A stretch of 64,000 nt of DNA, from positions 27,578-91,577 of the forward strand of contig NZ_RAWM01000022.1 of NCBI RefSeq assembly GCF_003668875.1, written 5' to 3'. Shown in pieces: positions 1-9,640 of the stretch. This DNA is from Corallococcus interemptor (GTDB lineage Bacteria > Myxococcota > Myxococcia > Myxococcales > Myxococcaceae). Made by a program: the position numbers and the translations under genes. Each line of letters starts with the position of its first letter. The first letter of the stretch is position 1. The notes beneath the pieces were generated by a model that did not search any database, had not been told where the DNA came from, and was given only the letters and a program-made list of their open reading frames with translations.

Positions 1-1043
1 GGTTGGGGGCCCTGGCGGGGCAGGGTGACGGTGACACGGGTGCGCCCGCCGGCGCTCTCCAGGGACAGCAGGGCGTGGCCGCCGTAGGCCAGCGCCAGCC
101 GCCGCTCCACGGTGGGCAGGCCCACGCTGCCCTCGCGCGGCCCCCTGGACGCGCCCGGGTTGTCGATGGACACCACCACCGCCTCCCCGCGCGCCGCCAC
201 CTCCAGGCTCAGCGGTCCCCGGTGGCCGGCCGCCGGGCCGTGCTTCACCGCGTTCTCCGCCAGGGGCAGGAGCACCAGCGGCGGCACGGGCACGTCCCCC
301 AGCCCGTCCGCCACGTCCACGCGCAGCTGGAACAGGTCCGGGTCTCGCAGGAGGTGCAGGTCGAAGAGCGTGCGCATCAGCTCCAGCTCCTGCGACAGCG
401 GCCAGCTGACGCTGCGCACGCCCGCGAGCACCGAGCGCAGCATCGTGGACAACCGCAGCACGGCGGCCTCGGCGACGACGCCGTCCTCGCGGCACCACTC
501 CGCGATGGCGTTGAGCGTGTTGAAGAGGAAGTGCGGATCCAGGTGGCTGCGCAGCGCCAGGAGCTGCGCCTGCTCGGCCTCCCAGGCGAAGCGGGTGGCG
601 CGGGCGCGCTCGCGGGCCAGCGTCTCCTCAAAGCCGATGTCCCGCCCCAGCCCCCAGCCCGCCACGAGGAACAGGCCGCCGCAGATGGCCAGGTTGTACG
701 GCTCCGACAGGAACGTGGGCTGCATCAGCATGACGCGCGGCAGGGCGTAGCCCACGGACAGCACCACGCCGCTGCCCACCGCCGCGTAGAGCAGCAGGCG
801 GATGCCGCCATGGCTCAGGTCCAGCCCCTCCGGGAACAGCACCCGGTACGACACGGGCGCCACCGCGACGCACAAGAGGCACAACAGGAGGCCAATCCAG
901 AACGCGCGCGGATCCAGGCTCCAGCGCACCTGCGCCGCGAGCAGCGGAATGGACACCAGGACGATGGGGACCAGCCGCCACGGCGCGACGAGCGCGCGCA
1001 GCGTGGCGCGAACGATGGAGCCTTCCGACGGCGTCTCCGGCAT
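1..1043 (-). CDS. LytS/YehU-type membrane sensor histidine kinase (3' end cut by window)
   Basis: Sensor kinase of the LytS/YehU class, expected to phosphorylate a LytTR-type response regulator that would lie beyond the left edge. About 347 codons are visible from an ATG at 1043; the stop is not seen. Four hydrophobic segments (about residues 24-36, 47-64, 83-101, 117-131) form the membrane part. They are followed by a charged helical linker and the phospho-acceptor motif DPHFLFN with His171. An N-box (LPLAENAVKHG) and a late GLPTVERRLALAYG segment complete the ATPase. No sensory domain other than the membrane block is visible, so the stimulus is unknown. A perfect hairpin lies just upstream of the start. 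The family call is firm and the exact role is not. Confidence 0.85.
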   Translation of the reverse strand, partial: MPETPSEGSIVRATLRALVAPWRLVPIVLVSIPLLAAQVRWSLDPRAFWIGLLLCLLCVAVAPVSYRVLFPEGLDLSHGGIRLLLYAAVGSGVVLSVGYALPRVMLMQPTFLSEPYNLAICGGLFLVAGWGLGRDIGFEETLARERARATRFAWEAEQAQLLALRSHLDPHFLFNTLNAIAEWCREDGVVAEAAVLRLSTMLRSVLAGVRSVSWPLSQELELMRTLFDLHLLRDPDLFQLRVDVADGLGDVPVPPLVLLPLAENAVKHGPAAGHRGPLSLEVAARGEAVVVSIDNPGASRGPREGSVGLPTVERRLALAYGGHALLSLESAGGRTRVTVTLPRQGPQ

Positions 1044-1049
1044 GCGGAA

Positions 1050-1071
1050 GCGGGACGCTACACCGTCCCGC
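1050..1071. promoter_or_regulatory. Perfect 8-bp hairpin between small ORF and histidine kinase
   Basis: GCGGGACG and CGTCCCGC flank a 6-base loop. The element fills the gap between the stop at 1075 and the kinase ATG at 1043. No T-run follows on the minus strand, so it is a poor classical terminator. It could modulate translation of the kinase, stabilise mRNA or be an operator. The structure is certain and the role is a guess. Confidence 0.4.
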
Positions 1072-1074
1072 GTC

Positions 1075-1188
1075 CTAGCGCTGGGGGACGGGCGCGGGGA
1101 CGAGGTCCAGGACGAGTGTCCCGGCGAGCACCGCTGGGAAGAAGAGGACGGCGAGCACGAACAGGAGCGGCGAGCGCAGTGAGAACAT
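1075..1188 (-). CDS. Small hydrophobic membrane peptide, 37 aa
   Basis: A 37-codon frame starting with ATG at 1188. A good ribosome-binding sequence (GGAGAAAG) sits about five bases upstream. The product has a single hydrophobic stretch (about residues 6-30) and a short Pro-rich tail, consistent with a one-pass membrane peptide or an uncleaved signal. It lies 31 bases upstream of the kinase and is probably co-transcribed with it. I do not recognise a family. It may be spurious, but the Shine-Dalgarno sequence and codon pattern favour a real gene. Confidence 0.4.
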   Translation of the reverse strand: MFSLRSPLLFVLAVLFFPAVLAGTLVLDLVPAPVPQR

Positions 1189-1298
1189 GGGGGCTTTCTC
1201 CAGTGTCCGTGAAACATGACCACGCACTCTGCCCGTGACCCAGGGCCCCTTCGGGGAGGGTTGCCCCCGGCCGTCGGAGTCACTGGGTGAGCGGTCGC

Positions 1299-2802
<1,504 letters not shown>

Positions 2803-3492
2803 ATGCGCTATGTCATCACGGGAGCAAGCCGTGGCATCGGTTTCGAATTCGTCCAGCAGCTGCTGCGGCGCGGAGAAACGGTGGATGCGGGGGTGCGTGC
2901 TCCAGAGCTGGCGCGCCGGCTGGAGCCGCTGCTGTTGGAGGCGGGCAGCCGCCTGAGGATCCACCCACTGGACGTCACCCGCCCGGAGAGCGTCCAGGCC
3001 TTCGCGGAGCGCATCTGCCGCGAGCCGGTGGACGTGCTCATCAACAACGCGGGCGTGGCCGGCCAGTGGTCGGGGCTGCATGAGCTGGACTACGAGGACC
3101 TGGCGCGCACGATTGAAGTGAACGCGCTCGGGCCGCTGCGCATCACCTCCGCGCTGTTGCCCGCGCTGCGCCACGGCACGGGGCGCAAGGTGGCGCACGT
3201 CACGTCGCGCATGGGGTCGCTCTCCAGCAACACGGAGGGCGGCGCGTACGCCTACCGCATGTCCAAGGCCGCGCTGAACATGGGCGTGCGCTCCATGTCC
3301 AACGACCTGCGCCGCGAGGGCCTGGCGTGCGTGCTGCTGCATCCGGGTTGGGTGCAGACGGACATGGGCGGCCAGGACGCGCCGCTGCCGCCGGAGGAGT
3401 CCGTGCGCGGGATGCTGCGGGTCATCGACAGCATCTCGCTGGAGCACTCCGGCCGGTTCTTCGACTACGAGGGCGCGGAAGTGCCCTGGTAG
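2803..3492 (+). CDS. csgA: C-factor CsgA, short-chain dehydrogenase-type developmental signal protein
   Basis: Cell-surface-associated C-signal protein that coordinates fruiting-body development, with a short-chain dehydrogenase fold. The ATG at 2803 gives 229 residues, the length of full-size M. xanthus CsgA, and the N-terminus MRYVITGASRGIG matches what I recall of that protein. Visible motifs are the cofactor-binding TGASRGIG (residues 6-13), NNAG (81-84), Ser135 in HVTS, and the YxxxK pair Tyr151/Lys155. Ser135 and Lys155 are residues known to matter in the M. xanthus protein. Neighbouring hemG and pdxH/fprA support the identity. A longer frame starts at 2668, but the residues before 2803 have no family match and overlap the hemG start. 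Confidence 0.95.
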   Translation: MRYVITGASRGIGFEFVQQLLRRGETVDAGVRAPELARRLEPLLLEAGSRLRIHPLDVTRPESVQAFAERICREPVDVLINNAGVAGQWSGLHELDYEDLARTIEVNALGPLRITSALLPALRHGTGRKVAHVTSRMGSLSSNTEGGAYAYRMSKAALNMGVRSMSNDLRREGLACVLLHPGWVQTDMGGQDAPLPPEESVRGMLRVIDSISLEHSGRFFDYEGAEVPW

Positions 3493-3507
3493 TGGCCGGC
3501 GGGGACA

Positions 3508-3536
3508 GGGCCGCTGTTCTTCGCTGAACACGGCCC
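3508..3536 (+). terminator. Candidate csgA hairpin
   Basis: GGGCCGCTGTTC pairs with GAACACGGCCC around a short loop with one bulged base, 15 bases after the csgA stop. There is no T-run, so it may only stabilise the 3' end or assist Rho. Confidence 0.35.
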
Positions 3537-3640
3537 GGCCCCCAGGGGCAGGCAGGCAGCCCCGGGGGGCGAGCCCGTCGCTGGCGCCTGCCTGCCGTCG
3601 TCCCCATCTCCTCGCGAGGCAGTCCGCGGGGGAGGGTGGG

Positions 3641-6058
3641 ATGGCGTGGCGGCGGTGGTCCGTGGCGTGGGTGGCGGCGTGTCTCGTGGCGTGCGGTCCG
3701 AGCGCGTCCCCGCCGAAGCAGGGGCAGGACGCGGTGACGCCGGGCGACGAGCCCACGACGCCGGTGACGCCTCCGGACGACCCGGCCGACGAGGAGCAGC
3801 CCCCACCCAAGCCTCCACCGGGCGAGGAGCCACCTCCCGACGAGACGGCGGAGGAGCCGCCCCCGCCGGACGAGGAATCCCCGGTGCTGACGGAGTGCGC
3901 GCCGGAGCCCCCGACGGACGCCTCGCTGCCTGAAGCCGAGCGCACCGCGCGCCATGACTACGCCTGCACCGGCATCGCGCTGGAGGGCTCGCTGGTCTCC
4001 ACGGCGGGCACGCCGGTGGCGGACGCGGTGGTGAAGGCCGGTGACGCGCAGGCGCGCACGGACGCGGCCGGACACTTCAGGTTCCCCGTGCTGCCGCGAC
4101 ACAACCGGATGCTCACCGTGGAGGCGGAGGCCTTCCGCCCGGCGGTGGTGGCGGTGGAGCTGCGCCGGAGCCTGACCGAGACGCGCGTGACGCTGCCGCC
4201 GGTGCGCCTGTCTCCGAAGGACGGCGTGCGGATGCTCTTCGCGGGCGACGTGTCCCTGGGCCGGCGCTTCCTGGATCCGGACGACACCACGCCGCGCAAC
4301 CAGATGCCCAAGGATGACCCGGCGGCGCTCATCCGCGTGTCGGATCCGCTGCCGGGCACGAAGGCCGTCTTCACCCACGTGCGGCCCTACTTCCAGGCGG
4401 CGGACTTCCGCGCCGTGAACCTGGAGACGCCGGTGACGGACCACCCGGTATCGCCCCACGACGAGAAGGCCTACGCCTTCTTCACGCTGCCGGGCTCACT
4501 GCCCGCGCTGCCGTGGCTGGGCGTGGACTACGTGAGCCTGGGCAACAACCACGTCTACGACTACCTGGCGCCGGGGCTGGCGGACACGCTCACGCACGTG
4601 GCCGCGACGGGCATGGCCTACAGCGGCGCGGGGCAGAACGAGGACCAGGCCTTCGTGCCGGCGCGCGTGTCGCTTCCGGGCGGGGGCTACAGCCTGGTCT
4701 CCATGTGCTCCATCACCGGCAGCGCGCATGAGCAGCAGTACGTCGCGGGCCCGAATCAAGGCGGCGCGGCGGACGCGCGCAACCTGACGCGGGCCTCCGC
4801 GCTGCTGGCCTCGGAGAAGGCGCAGGGGCGCGTGCCGGTGGCGGTGCTGCACACCGGCGTCGAGTACAGCGTCCGGCCCTCCACGCCCACGGCGCAGCGC
4901 ATGCGCGACCTGGTGGACGCGGGCGCGGGGCTGGTCATCGCGCACCACCCGCACATCCCGCAGGGCTTCGCGCGCCACGAAGGCGTGTTGATGGCGCAGT
5001 CGCTGGGCAACTTCGCCTTCGACCAGGACCGCATGGAGACGATGGTGGGCCTGATGGCGGAGGTGGAGGCCACGGGCGCGCGCGTGGACCGGGCCCGCGC
5101 GGTGCCCGTCTACATCGAGGACTACCGCCCCCGGCCCGTCGCGGGCGACCTGGCGGACAGCTTCCTGCGCAACCTGGCGGAGCTGTCCCGCGAGGGCGGG
5201 GTGGAGCTGGTGCCCCAGCCCTCCTGGGGCGAGCTGCTTGCGGAGGACACGCACGCGAAGGTGAGCGAGCGCACCGTGGACGTGCCGGTGACGGTGGAGG
5301 CCAACGGCCGCGCCACGGTGGACCTGCGGCCCCTGCGCCATCAGGGCGAGTCCGTGGCGGTGGCGACGCTCACGGGCGCGGACGCGGGCAGCGTGAAGCT
5401 CAAGGCCGGCCGCGACGTGCTCTTGCACGGCGACTTCGAGGACCACGACGTGGACGACGACGCCAATGAGTTGGCGCGCTGGAGCGTGGGGCCCAACGCC
5501 GGCTACGTGTGCCAGGACGGGCCGCACCGGGGCGCGGCGGCGCTCTGCCAGCGGCGCGCGGCCGGCGATTCCAGGAGCGCGGCGGTGAAGCTGGTCAACC
5601 GCTTCCGTCCGCCGGGCTTCGCGGAGGGGCCGCCCAACCGCGACCTCACGGCGGTGGCGTGGCTGAAGGGGCAGGGCGGCGGAGCGTTCTTTGCGAAGGT
5701 GCAGTACCTGCCCGTGGAGTCCTACACGCTCTTCGGCGAGCAGACGCTGCTGCGCCACGAGGGCGGCACCTACGACTGGACGCTGGTGGCGGAGGACCTG
5801 CATTTCCCCGCCGACCCGCCGAAGCCGGACCTGTGGAACGCGCCCTGGGCCCTGGACCTCACGCTCAACACCGCGCCCCCGAAGTCCGGCCAGGGCGTGA
5901 CGGCGGTGGACGACCTGGCGCTGGTGGCCTGGGAGAAGCAGGCCACGGGCGGCACGCTGACGCTGGCCACGCCGCACGCGCGGGACTTCGTGCGGGTGGA
6001 GGCCCCGGCGGGCACGTACACGCTGCGCGTCACCTTCCGCGAGCACCGCGTGCCCTGA
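3641..6058 (+). CDS. CapA-type (poly-gamma-glutamate synthesis family) lipoprotein
   Basis: An 805-residue exported lipoprotein with lipobox LVAC (Cys18) and a long Pro/Glu-rich spacer (about 25-85). A carboxypeptidase-regulatory-like beta domain follows (about 108-190). Next comes a CapA/metallophosphoesterase-like domain beginning LFAGDVSLGRR near residue 199 and ending near GNFAFDQ at about 455. The last 300 residues look like beta-sandwich modules and give no clear family. CapA proteins act in polyglutamate capsule production, but no CapB or CapC partner is present, so the substrate is unknown. The ATG follows a strong GGGGGAGGG sequence. It lies downstream of csgA and converges on pdxH with a 3-base gap. 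Confidence 0.8.
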   Translation: MAWRRWSVAWVAACLVACGPSASPPKQGQDAVTPGDEPTTPVTPPDDPADEEQPPPKPPPGEEPPPDETAEEPPPPDEESPVLTECAPEPPTDASLPEAERTARHDYACTGIALEGSLVSTAGTPVADAVVKAGDAQARTDAAGHFRFPVLPRHNRMLTVEAEAFRPAVVAVELRRSLTETRVTLPPVRLSPKDGVRMLFAGDVSLGRRFLDPDDTTPRNQMPKDDPAALIRVSDPLPGTKAVFTHVRPYFQAADFRAVNLETPVTDHPVSPHDEKAYAFFTLPGSLPALPWLGVDYVSLGNNHVYDYLAPGLADTLTHVAATGMAYSGAGQNEDQAFVPARVSLPGGGYSLVSMCSITGSAHEQQYVAGPNQGGAADARNLTRASALLASEKAQGRVPVAVLHTGVEYSVRPSTPTAQRMRDLVDAGAGLVIAHHPHIPQGFARHEGVLMAQSLGNFAFDQDRMETMVGLMAEVEATGARVDRARAVPVYIEDYRPRPVAGDLADSFLRNLAELSREGGVELVPQPSWGELLAEDTHAKVSERTVDVPVTVEANGRATVDLRPLRHQGESVAVATLTGADAGSVKLKAGRDVLLHGDFEDHDVDDDANELARWSVGPNAGYVCQDGPHRGAAALCQRRAAGDSRSAAVKLVNRFRPPGFAEGPPNRDLTAVAWLKGQGGGAFFAKVQYLPVESYTLFGEQTLLRHEGGTYDWTLVAEDLHFPADPPKPDLWNAPWALDLTLNTAPPKSGQGVTAVDDLALVAWEKQATGGTLTLATPHARDFVRVEAPAGTYTLRVTFREHRVP

Positions 6059-6061
6059 AGC

Positions 6062-6661
6062 TCAGGGATACAGCAGCTGCGTCTTCCAGCCCGCGCCGTC
6101 GCGCAGGTACACGTTGCGCTCGTGCAGCCGGCTGGGGCGGGCGTGCCAGAACTCGATGCGGTCCGGCACCACGCGGAAGCCGCTCCAGTGCGGCGGACGC
6201 TCCACCGCCCGGCCCTGGAAGCGCGCCTCCACCTCCGCCACGCGCTGCTCCAGCAGCTCGCGCGAGGGCAGCTCCTCACTCTGGAGGCTGGCCCACGCGC
6301 CAATCTGGCTGCCGCGCGCGCGGCTCTGGAAGTACGCGTCGGCTTCCGCGTCGCTCACCTGCTCCACGCGGCCCTCGATGCGCACCTGCTGCTCCAGGGG
6401 CTGCCAGTGGAAGCACAGCGCCGCGTACGGGTGCGCCCGCAGCTGCTGGCCTTTCCTGCTGTGGAAGTTGGTGAAGAAGACGAAGCCGCGCGCATCGAAG
6501 TCCTTGAGCAGGACCACGCGCGAGCTGGGGCGCCCCTGGTCGTCCACGGACGCCACGACCATGGCGTTGGGGTCCACGGGGATGGCGGCCTTCGCCTGGG
6601 CGAAGAGGTCCGCGAAGCGCTGGATGGGGTCGGGTGGGATCGTCGTCACGCGGCGCACCAT
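6062..6661 (-). CDS. pdxH: Pyridoxamine 5'-phosphate oxidase (FprA-like)
   Basis: FMN enzyme that oxidises pyridoxine/pyridoxamine 5'-phosphate to pyridoxal phosphate in the cytoplasm. The 199-residue product has the FMN-binding run [19 protein letters not shown], the SRKGQQL and [10 protein letters not shown] segments, and the C-terminal RLHERNVYL region typical of the family. In M. xanthus the corresponding neighbour of csgA was named fprA, so synteny supports the call. I chose the ATG at 6661. A GTG four codons later is possible, and the frame stays open to 6721 without extra conservation. It is divergent from glgA. Confidence 0.9.
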   Translation of the reverse strand: MVRRVTTIPPDPIQRFADLFAQAKAAIPVDPNAMVVASVDDQGRPSSRVVLLKDFDARGFVFFTNFHSRKGQQLRAHPYAALCFHWQPLEQQVRIEGRVEQVSDAEADAYFQSRARGSQIGAWASLQSEELPSRELLEQRVAEVEARFQGRAVERPPHWSGFRVVPDRIEFWHARPSRLHERNVYLRDGAGWKTQLLYP

Positions 6662-6732
6662 AGGAAACCGCGCCCCGCCGCGCACGTTCGCGGTTGACTC
6701 CCTGTCGGGACTCGCACGCAATGGCGGGACTC

Positions 6733-8166
6733 ATGAAGATCCTCTTCATCGCCTCGGAGGTCACCCCCTTCTCGAAGACGGGGGGACTGGGCGACGTGGC
6801 CGGGGCCCTGCCCACGGCGCTCGCCGGGCTGGGGCACGACGTGAAGATCGTCACGCCCCGCTACCAGGACGTGCGCAACACCGGACACTTGCTGCCCACC
6901 GGGCAGTCCCTGGTGCTGCGCTTCCCCTTCGGTGAGACGGGCGGCCCCATCCTGTCCGCGCGCCTCTCTGAACGCCTGGAGGTCCTCTTCCTGGAGAACG
7001 AGGCCTTCTACGGCGGCCGCAAGGGGCTCTATGGCGACGCGGGCGGCGAGTTCCCGGACAACCCCCGCCGCTTCGCCTACCTGTGCGTGGGCGCGCTCCA
7101 GGCCGCGCAGCGCCTGCGCTTCTTCCCGGACATCATCCACCTGCACGACTGGCAGACGGGACTCGTCCCGGTGGCGCTGCGCCGGGGCTTCCAGGGCACG
7201 CCGCTGGCCCGCGCGAAGTGCGTCTTCACCATCCACAACCTGGCCTACCAGGGGCAGTTCCCCAAGCGGACCATGGAGGACCTGGGGCTGCCGTGGGACC
7301 TCTTCACCCCGGAGGGCGTGGAGTTCTACGACCACGTCAACTTCCTCAAGGCGGGGCTCGTCTACTCCGAGGCGCTCACCACCGTGTCGCCCACCTACGC
7401 GCGTGAAATCCAGACGCCGGAGCAGGGCTACGGGCTGGATGGCCTCTTGCGCCGCCGCTCGCACGCGCTCACCGGCATCATCAACGGCATCGACGCGCAC
7501 GAGTGGAACCCCCAGACGGACGCCTTCCTGCCGGCGCGCTACGGCCCGGACGACATGACGGGCAAGGCCATGTGCAAGCGCGCCCTCCTGGAGCGCTTCG
7601 GCCTGTCCACCGGGGGCAACGCGCCGGTGTTCGGCATCGTCAGCCGGCTGGCGTGGCAGAAGGGCGTGGACCTGCTCCTGGAGACGCTGCCCGCGGCGCT
7701 CCAGGCGGACCTGAAGTTCGTGGCGGTAGGCAACGGCGACCCGACCCTGGAGGAGGGGCTGAAGGCCCTGCGGGAGCGCTACCCGAAGCAGGTGGGCGTG
7801 CACGTCGGGTTCGACCCGGAGTTGTCACACCTGGTGGAGGCCGGGTCGGACTTCTTCCTCATGCCCAGCCGCTACGAGCCGTGCGGCCTGAACCAGATGT
7901 ATTCGCTGAGATACGGCACGGTGCCCATCGTGCGGGCCACGGGCGGGCTGGTGGACACGGTGGAGGGGGGGCTGGACGGCAACGGCATCCTCTTCGAGTC
8001 CTTCCACCGCGCGGCGCTGCTGGCCGCCATCCGCCGGGCGCTCTCCCTGTACGCGGACCCCACACGGCTGGGGGACTTCCAGGTGCGGGGCATGGGCAAG
8101 GACTTCTCCTGGACCGCGTCCGCCCGGAAGTACGACGCCCTCTTCCACACCCTGGTGGAGGAATAG
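6733..8166 (+). CDS. glgA: Glycogen synthase (ADP-glucose type)
   Basis: GT5 glucosyltransferase that extends alpha-1,4-glucan from ADP-glucose in the cytoplasm. The 477-residue product begins MKILFIASE and has the ADP-glucose-binding KTGGLGDV motif (about residues 15-22). HLHDWQTG and TIHNLAYQG lie in the N-lobe, and the C-lobe carries SRLAWQKG and the active-site segment SRYEPCGLNQMYSLRYG. Length fits bacterial GlgA. The ATG at 6733 aligns with the family start; an in-frame ATG at 6721 would add four residues. Myxobacteria accumulate glycogen before sporulation, so proximity to csgA may be meaningful, but no other glg gene is nearby. Confidence 0.95.
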   Translation: MKILFIASEVTPFSKTGGLGDVAGALPTALAGLGHDVKIVTPRYQDVRNTGHLLPTGQSLVLRFPFGETGGPILSARLSERLEVLFLENEAFYGGRKGLYGDAGGEFPDNPRRFAYLCVGALQAAQRLRFFPDIIHLHDWQTGLVPVALRRGFQGTPLARAKCVFTIHNLAYQGQFPKRTMEDLGLPWDLFTPEGVEFYDHVNFLKAGLVYSEALTTVSPTYAREIQTPEQGYGLDGLLRRRSHALTGIINGIDAHEWNPQTDAFLPARYGPDDMTGKAMCKRALLERFGLSTGGNAPVFGIVSRLAWQKGVDLLLETLPAALQADLKFVAVGNGDPTLEEGLKALRERYPKQVGVHVGFDPELSHLVEAGSDFFLMPSRYEPCGLNQMYSLRYGTVPIVRATGGLVDTVEGGLDGNGILFESFHRAALLAAIRRALSLYADPTRLGDFQVRGMGKDFSWTASARKYDALFHTLVEE

Positions 8167-8201
8167 TGGGGCGGCTTCTGGATCCGCGCTAAACTTGCCC
8201 C

Positions 8202-9119
8202 GTGGCGGAAGCTCCGGACCTGGGTGGCTACGAAGTGGTCGGCCGGCTGGCGGTCGGCGGCATGGCCGAGGTGTATCAGGCGCGTCCCCGTGAGACGACG
8301 CAGCGCTCCCCGGGCGAGCCCGACGAAGTGGTCATCAAGCGGCTGCACCCGTCCTTCCGCAACGACCCCGCGTATGTGAAGGCCTTCGTCGACGAGGCGA
8401 AGCTGACGGTGCGCCTGCGCAACGCGCACATCGTGCGGACGTTCCGGCTGTTCCGCGCCGGGCCGGACTACCTCATGGTGCAGGAGCTCGTGAGTGGCCG
8501 GACGCTGGGCTACATGCAGGAGCTGCTCATCAAGGCCGGCGCCGCCATGCCGCCGGAGTCCGCCTGCTACATCGCGTGGTGCATCCTCAAGGCGCTGGAC
8601 TACATCCACCGCGCCAAGGTGGGGGAGAACGGCGCCACCATCGTCCACCGCGACGTGAACCCCGCCAACGTGCTGCTCGGCGTCCAGGGCGACGTGAAGC
8701 TTACCGACTTCGGCGTGGCGGAGGTGGAGGGGATGATCCGCGGCGACTCCGGCGCGCTGCGCGGCACGCTGCCGTACATGAGCCCGGAGCAGGTGCTGGG
8801 GCAGGCGGTGGACGCGCGCACGGACCTGTACGCGGTGGGCGTCATCCTCTGGGAGCTGTGGGGCGGACGGCGCCTCTTCACCGGCGACAACGAAGCGCAG
8901 CTCATGCACCAGGTGCGCGACGCGCGCGTGCCGCTGCTCTCCTCGCTGGCGCCGGACCTGCCGGACTACGCGGCGCGGGTGGCGCGCAAGGCGCTGTTCG
9001 CGGACCGGGCCCGCCGCTTCCAGACCGCGGCGGAGTTCATCAAGGCGCTGGAGGTGCTGGCGCGCCGCGCGGGCTGGCCCCTGACGGTGGAGGCGCTGCA
9101 GCCTCTCTTGGGCGGCTGA
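8202..9119 (+). CDS. Hanks-type serine/threonine protein kinase, single domain
   Basis: A 305-residue kinase with little beyond the catalytic domain. The glycine loop is GRLAVGGMAEVY (14-25). The ATP lysine is Lys46 in VVIKRL, the catalytic loop is HRDVNPANV with Asp151, the metal site is DFG at 169-171, and SPEQ replaces APE. No transmembrane segment or sensor domain is visible, so it is probably cytosolic and depends on partners. The start is GTG at 8202, 35 bases after glgA. Its stop overlaps the start of the following lipoprotein (ATGA), which suggests translational coupling. All key residues are present, so an active kinase is expected. The substrate is unknown. Confidence 0.93.
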   Translation: MAEAPDLGGYEVVGRLAVGGMAEVYQARPRETTQRSPGEPDEVVIKRLHPSFRNDPAYVKAFVDEAKLTVRLRNAHIVRTFRLFRAGPDYLMVQELVSGRTLGYMQELLIKAGAAMPPESACYIAWCILKALDYIHRAKVGENGATIVHRDVNPANVLLGVQGDVKLTDFGVAEVEGMIRGDSGALRGTLPYMSPEQVLGQAVDARTDLYAVGVILWELWGGRRLFTGDNEAQLMHQVRDARVPLLSSLAPDLPDYAARVARKALFADRARRFQTAAEFIKALEVLARRAGWPLTVEALQPLLGG

Positions 9120-9607
9120 TGCGCTCGCGCCGGGCGGTGGTGCTCGGGCTGGCCTGGGCCTGTTGCCTGTCCGGCTGCCTGGGCGTGGTGCCCTTCCGCC
9201 CGGGCGCCTACGACGAGGCGGTGCGGGTGGAGGCGCTGGACATGGCCTTCACGCGCGATGGCAGCGGGGCGCTCACGCTGAAGCTCCAGGTCCAGAACCC
9301 GTCCCCGGACGCCGCCACGCTCACCCGCGTGGACTTCGACCTGCGCGTGGACGGGCGGCGCGTGGCCACCGGAGAACAGGTGGTGGGCGTGCCCCTGGAC
9401 GGCAGGGCCCAGGTCCCCCTGGAGGTCTATTTCCCACTGGCGGTGGCGCGCGGCGGCGGCCGGCTGGAAGGCGGCTCGCACGCGGTGCGGCTGGAGGGCG
9501 GCGTGGTGCTGCGCTTCGGAGGCTCCGAGCGGCGCGCGCCCTTCCGCGACGCGCGCACGCTGGAGATCGCCTGGATGCCGGGCGGCGAGTCCAGCCCGGC
9601 GCCCTGA
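9119..9607 (+). CDS. LEA14/WHy-type lipoprotein
   Basis: A 162-residue lipoprotein with lipobox LSGC (Cys19 or nearby) and one late-embryogenesis-abundant type 2 (WHy) beta-sandwich. The typical LKLQVQNPSP strand is followed by a RVDFDLRVDGRRVATGEQ segment. Such domains are common in myxobacterial envelope lipoproteins and have no fixed function. Its ATG overlaps the kinase stop, so both proteins come from one message. Related in fold to the longer lipoprotein at 14769-15611. Confidence 0.75.
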   Translation: MRSRRAVVLGLAWACCLSGCLGVVPFRPGAYDEAVRVEALDMAFTRDGSGALTLKLQVQNPSPDAATLTRVDFDLRVDGRRVATGEQVVGVPLDGRAQVPLEVYFPLAVARGGGRLEGGSHAVRLEGGVVLRFGGSERRAPFRDARTLEIAWMPGGESSPAP

Positions 9608-9640
9608 GCTCCCTGGGCTCCCTGGGCTCGGAGACGTTCG

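Noticed and set aside
9608..9640. GCTCCCTGG direct repeat as a regulatory site
   Set aside because: Two copies in a tail-to-tail gap with no promoter nearby; chance is likely in this base composition.
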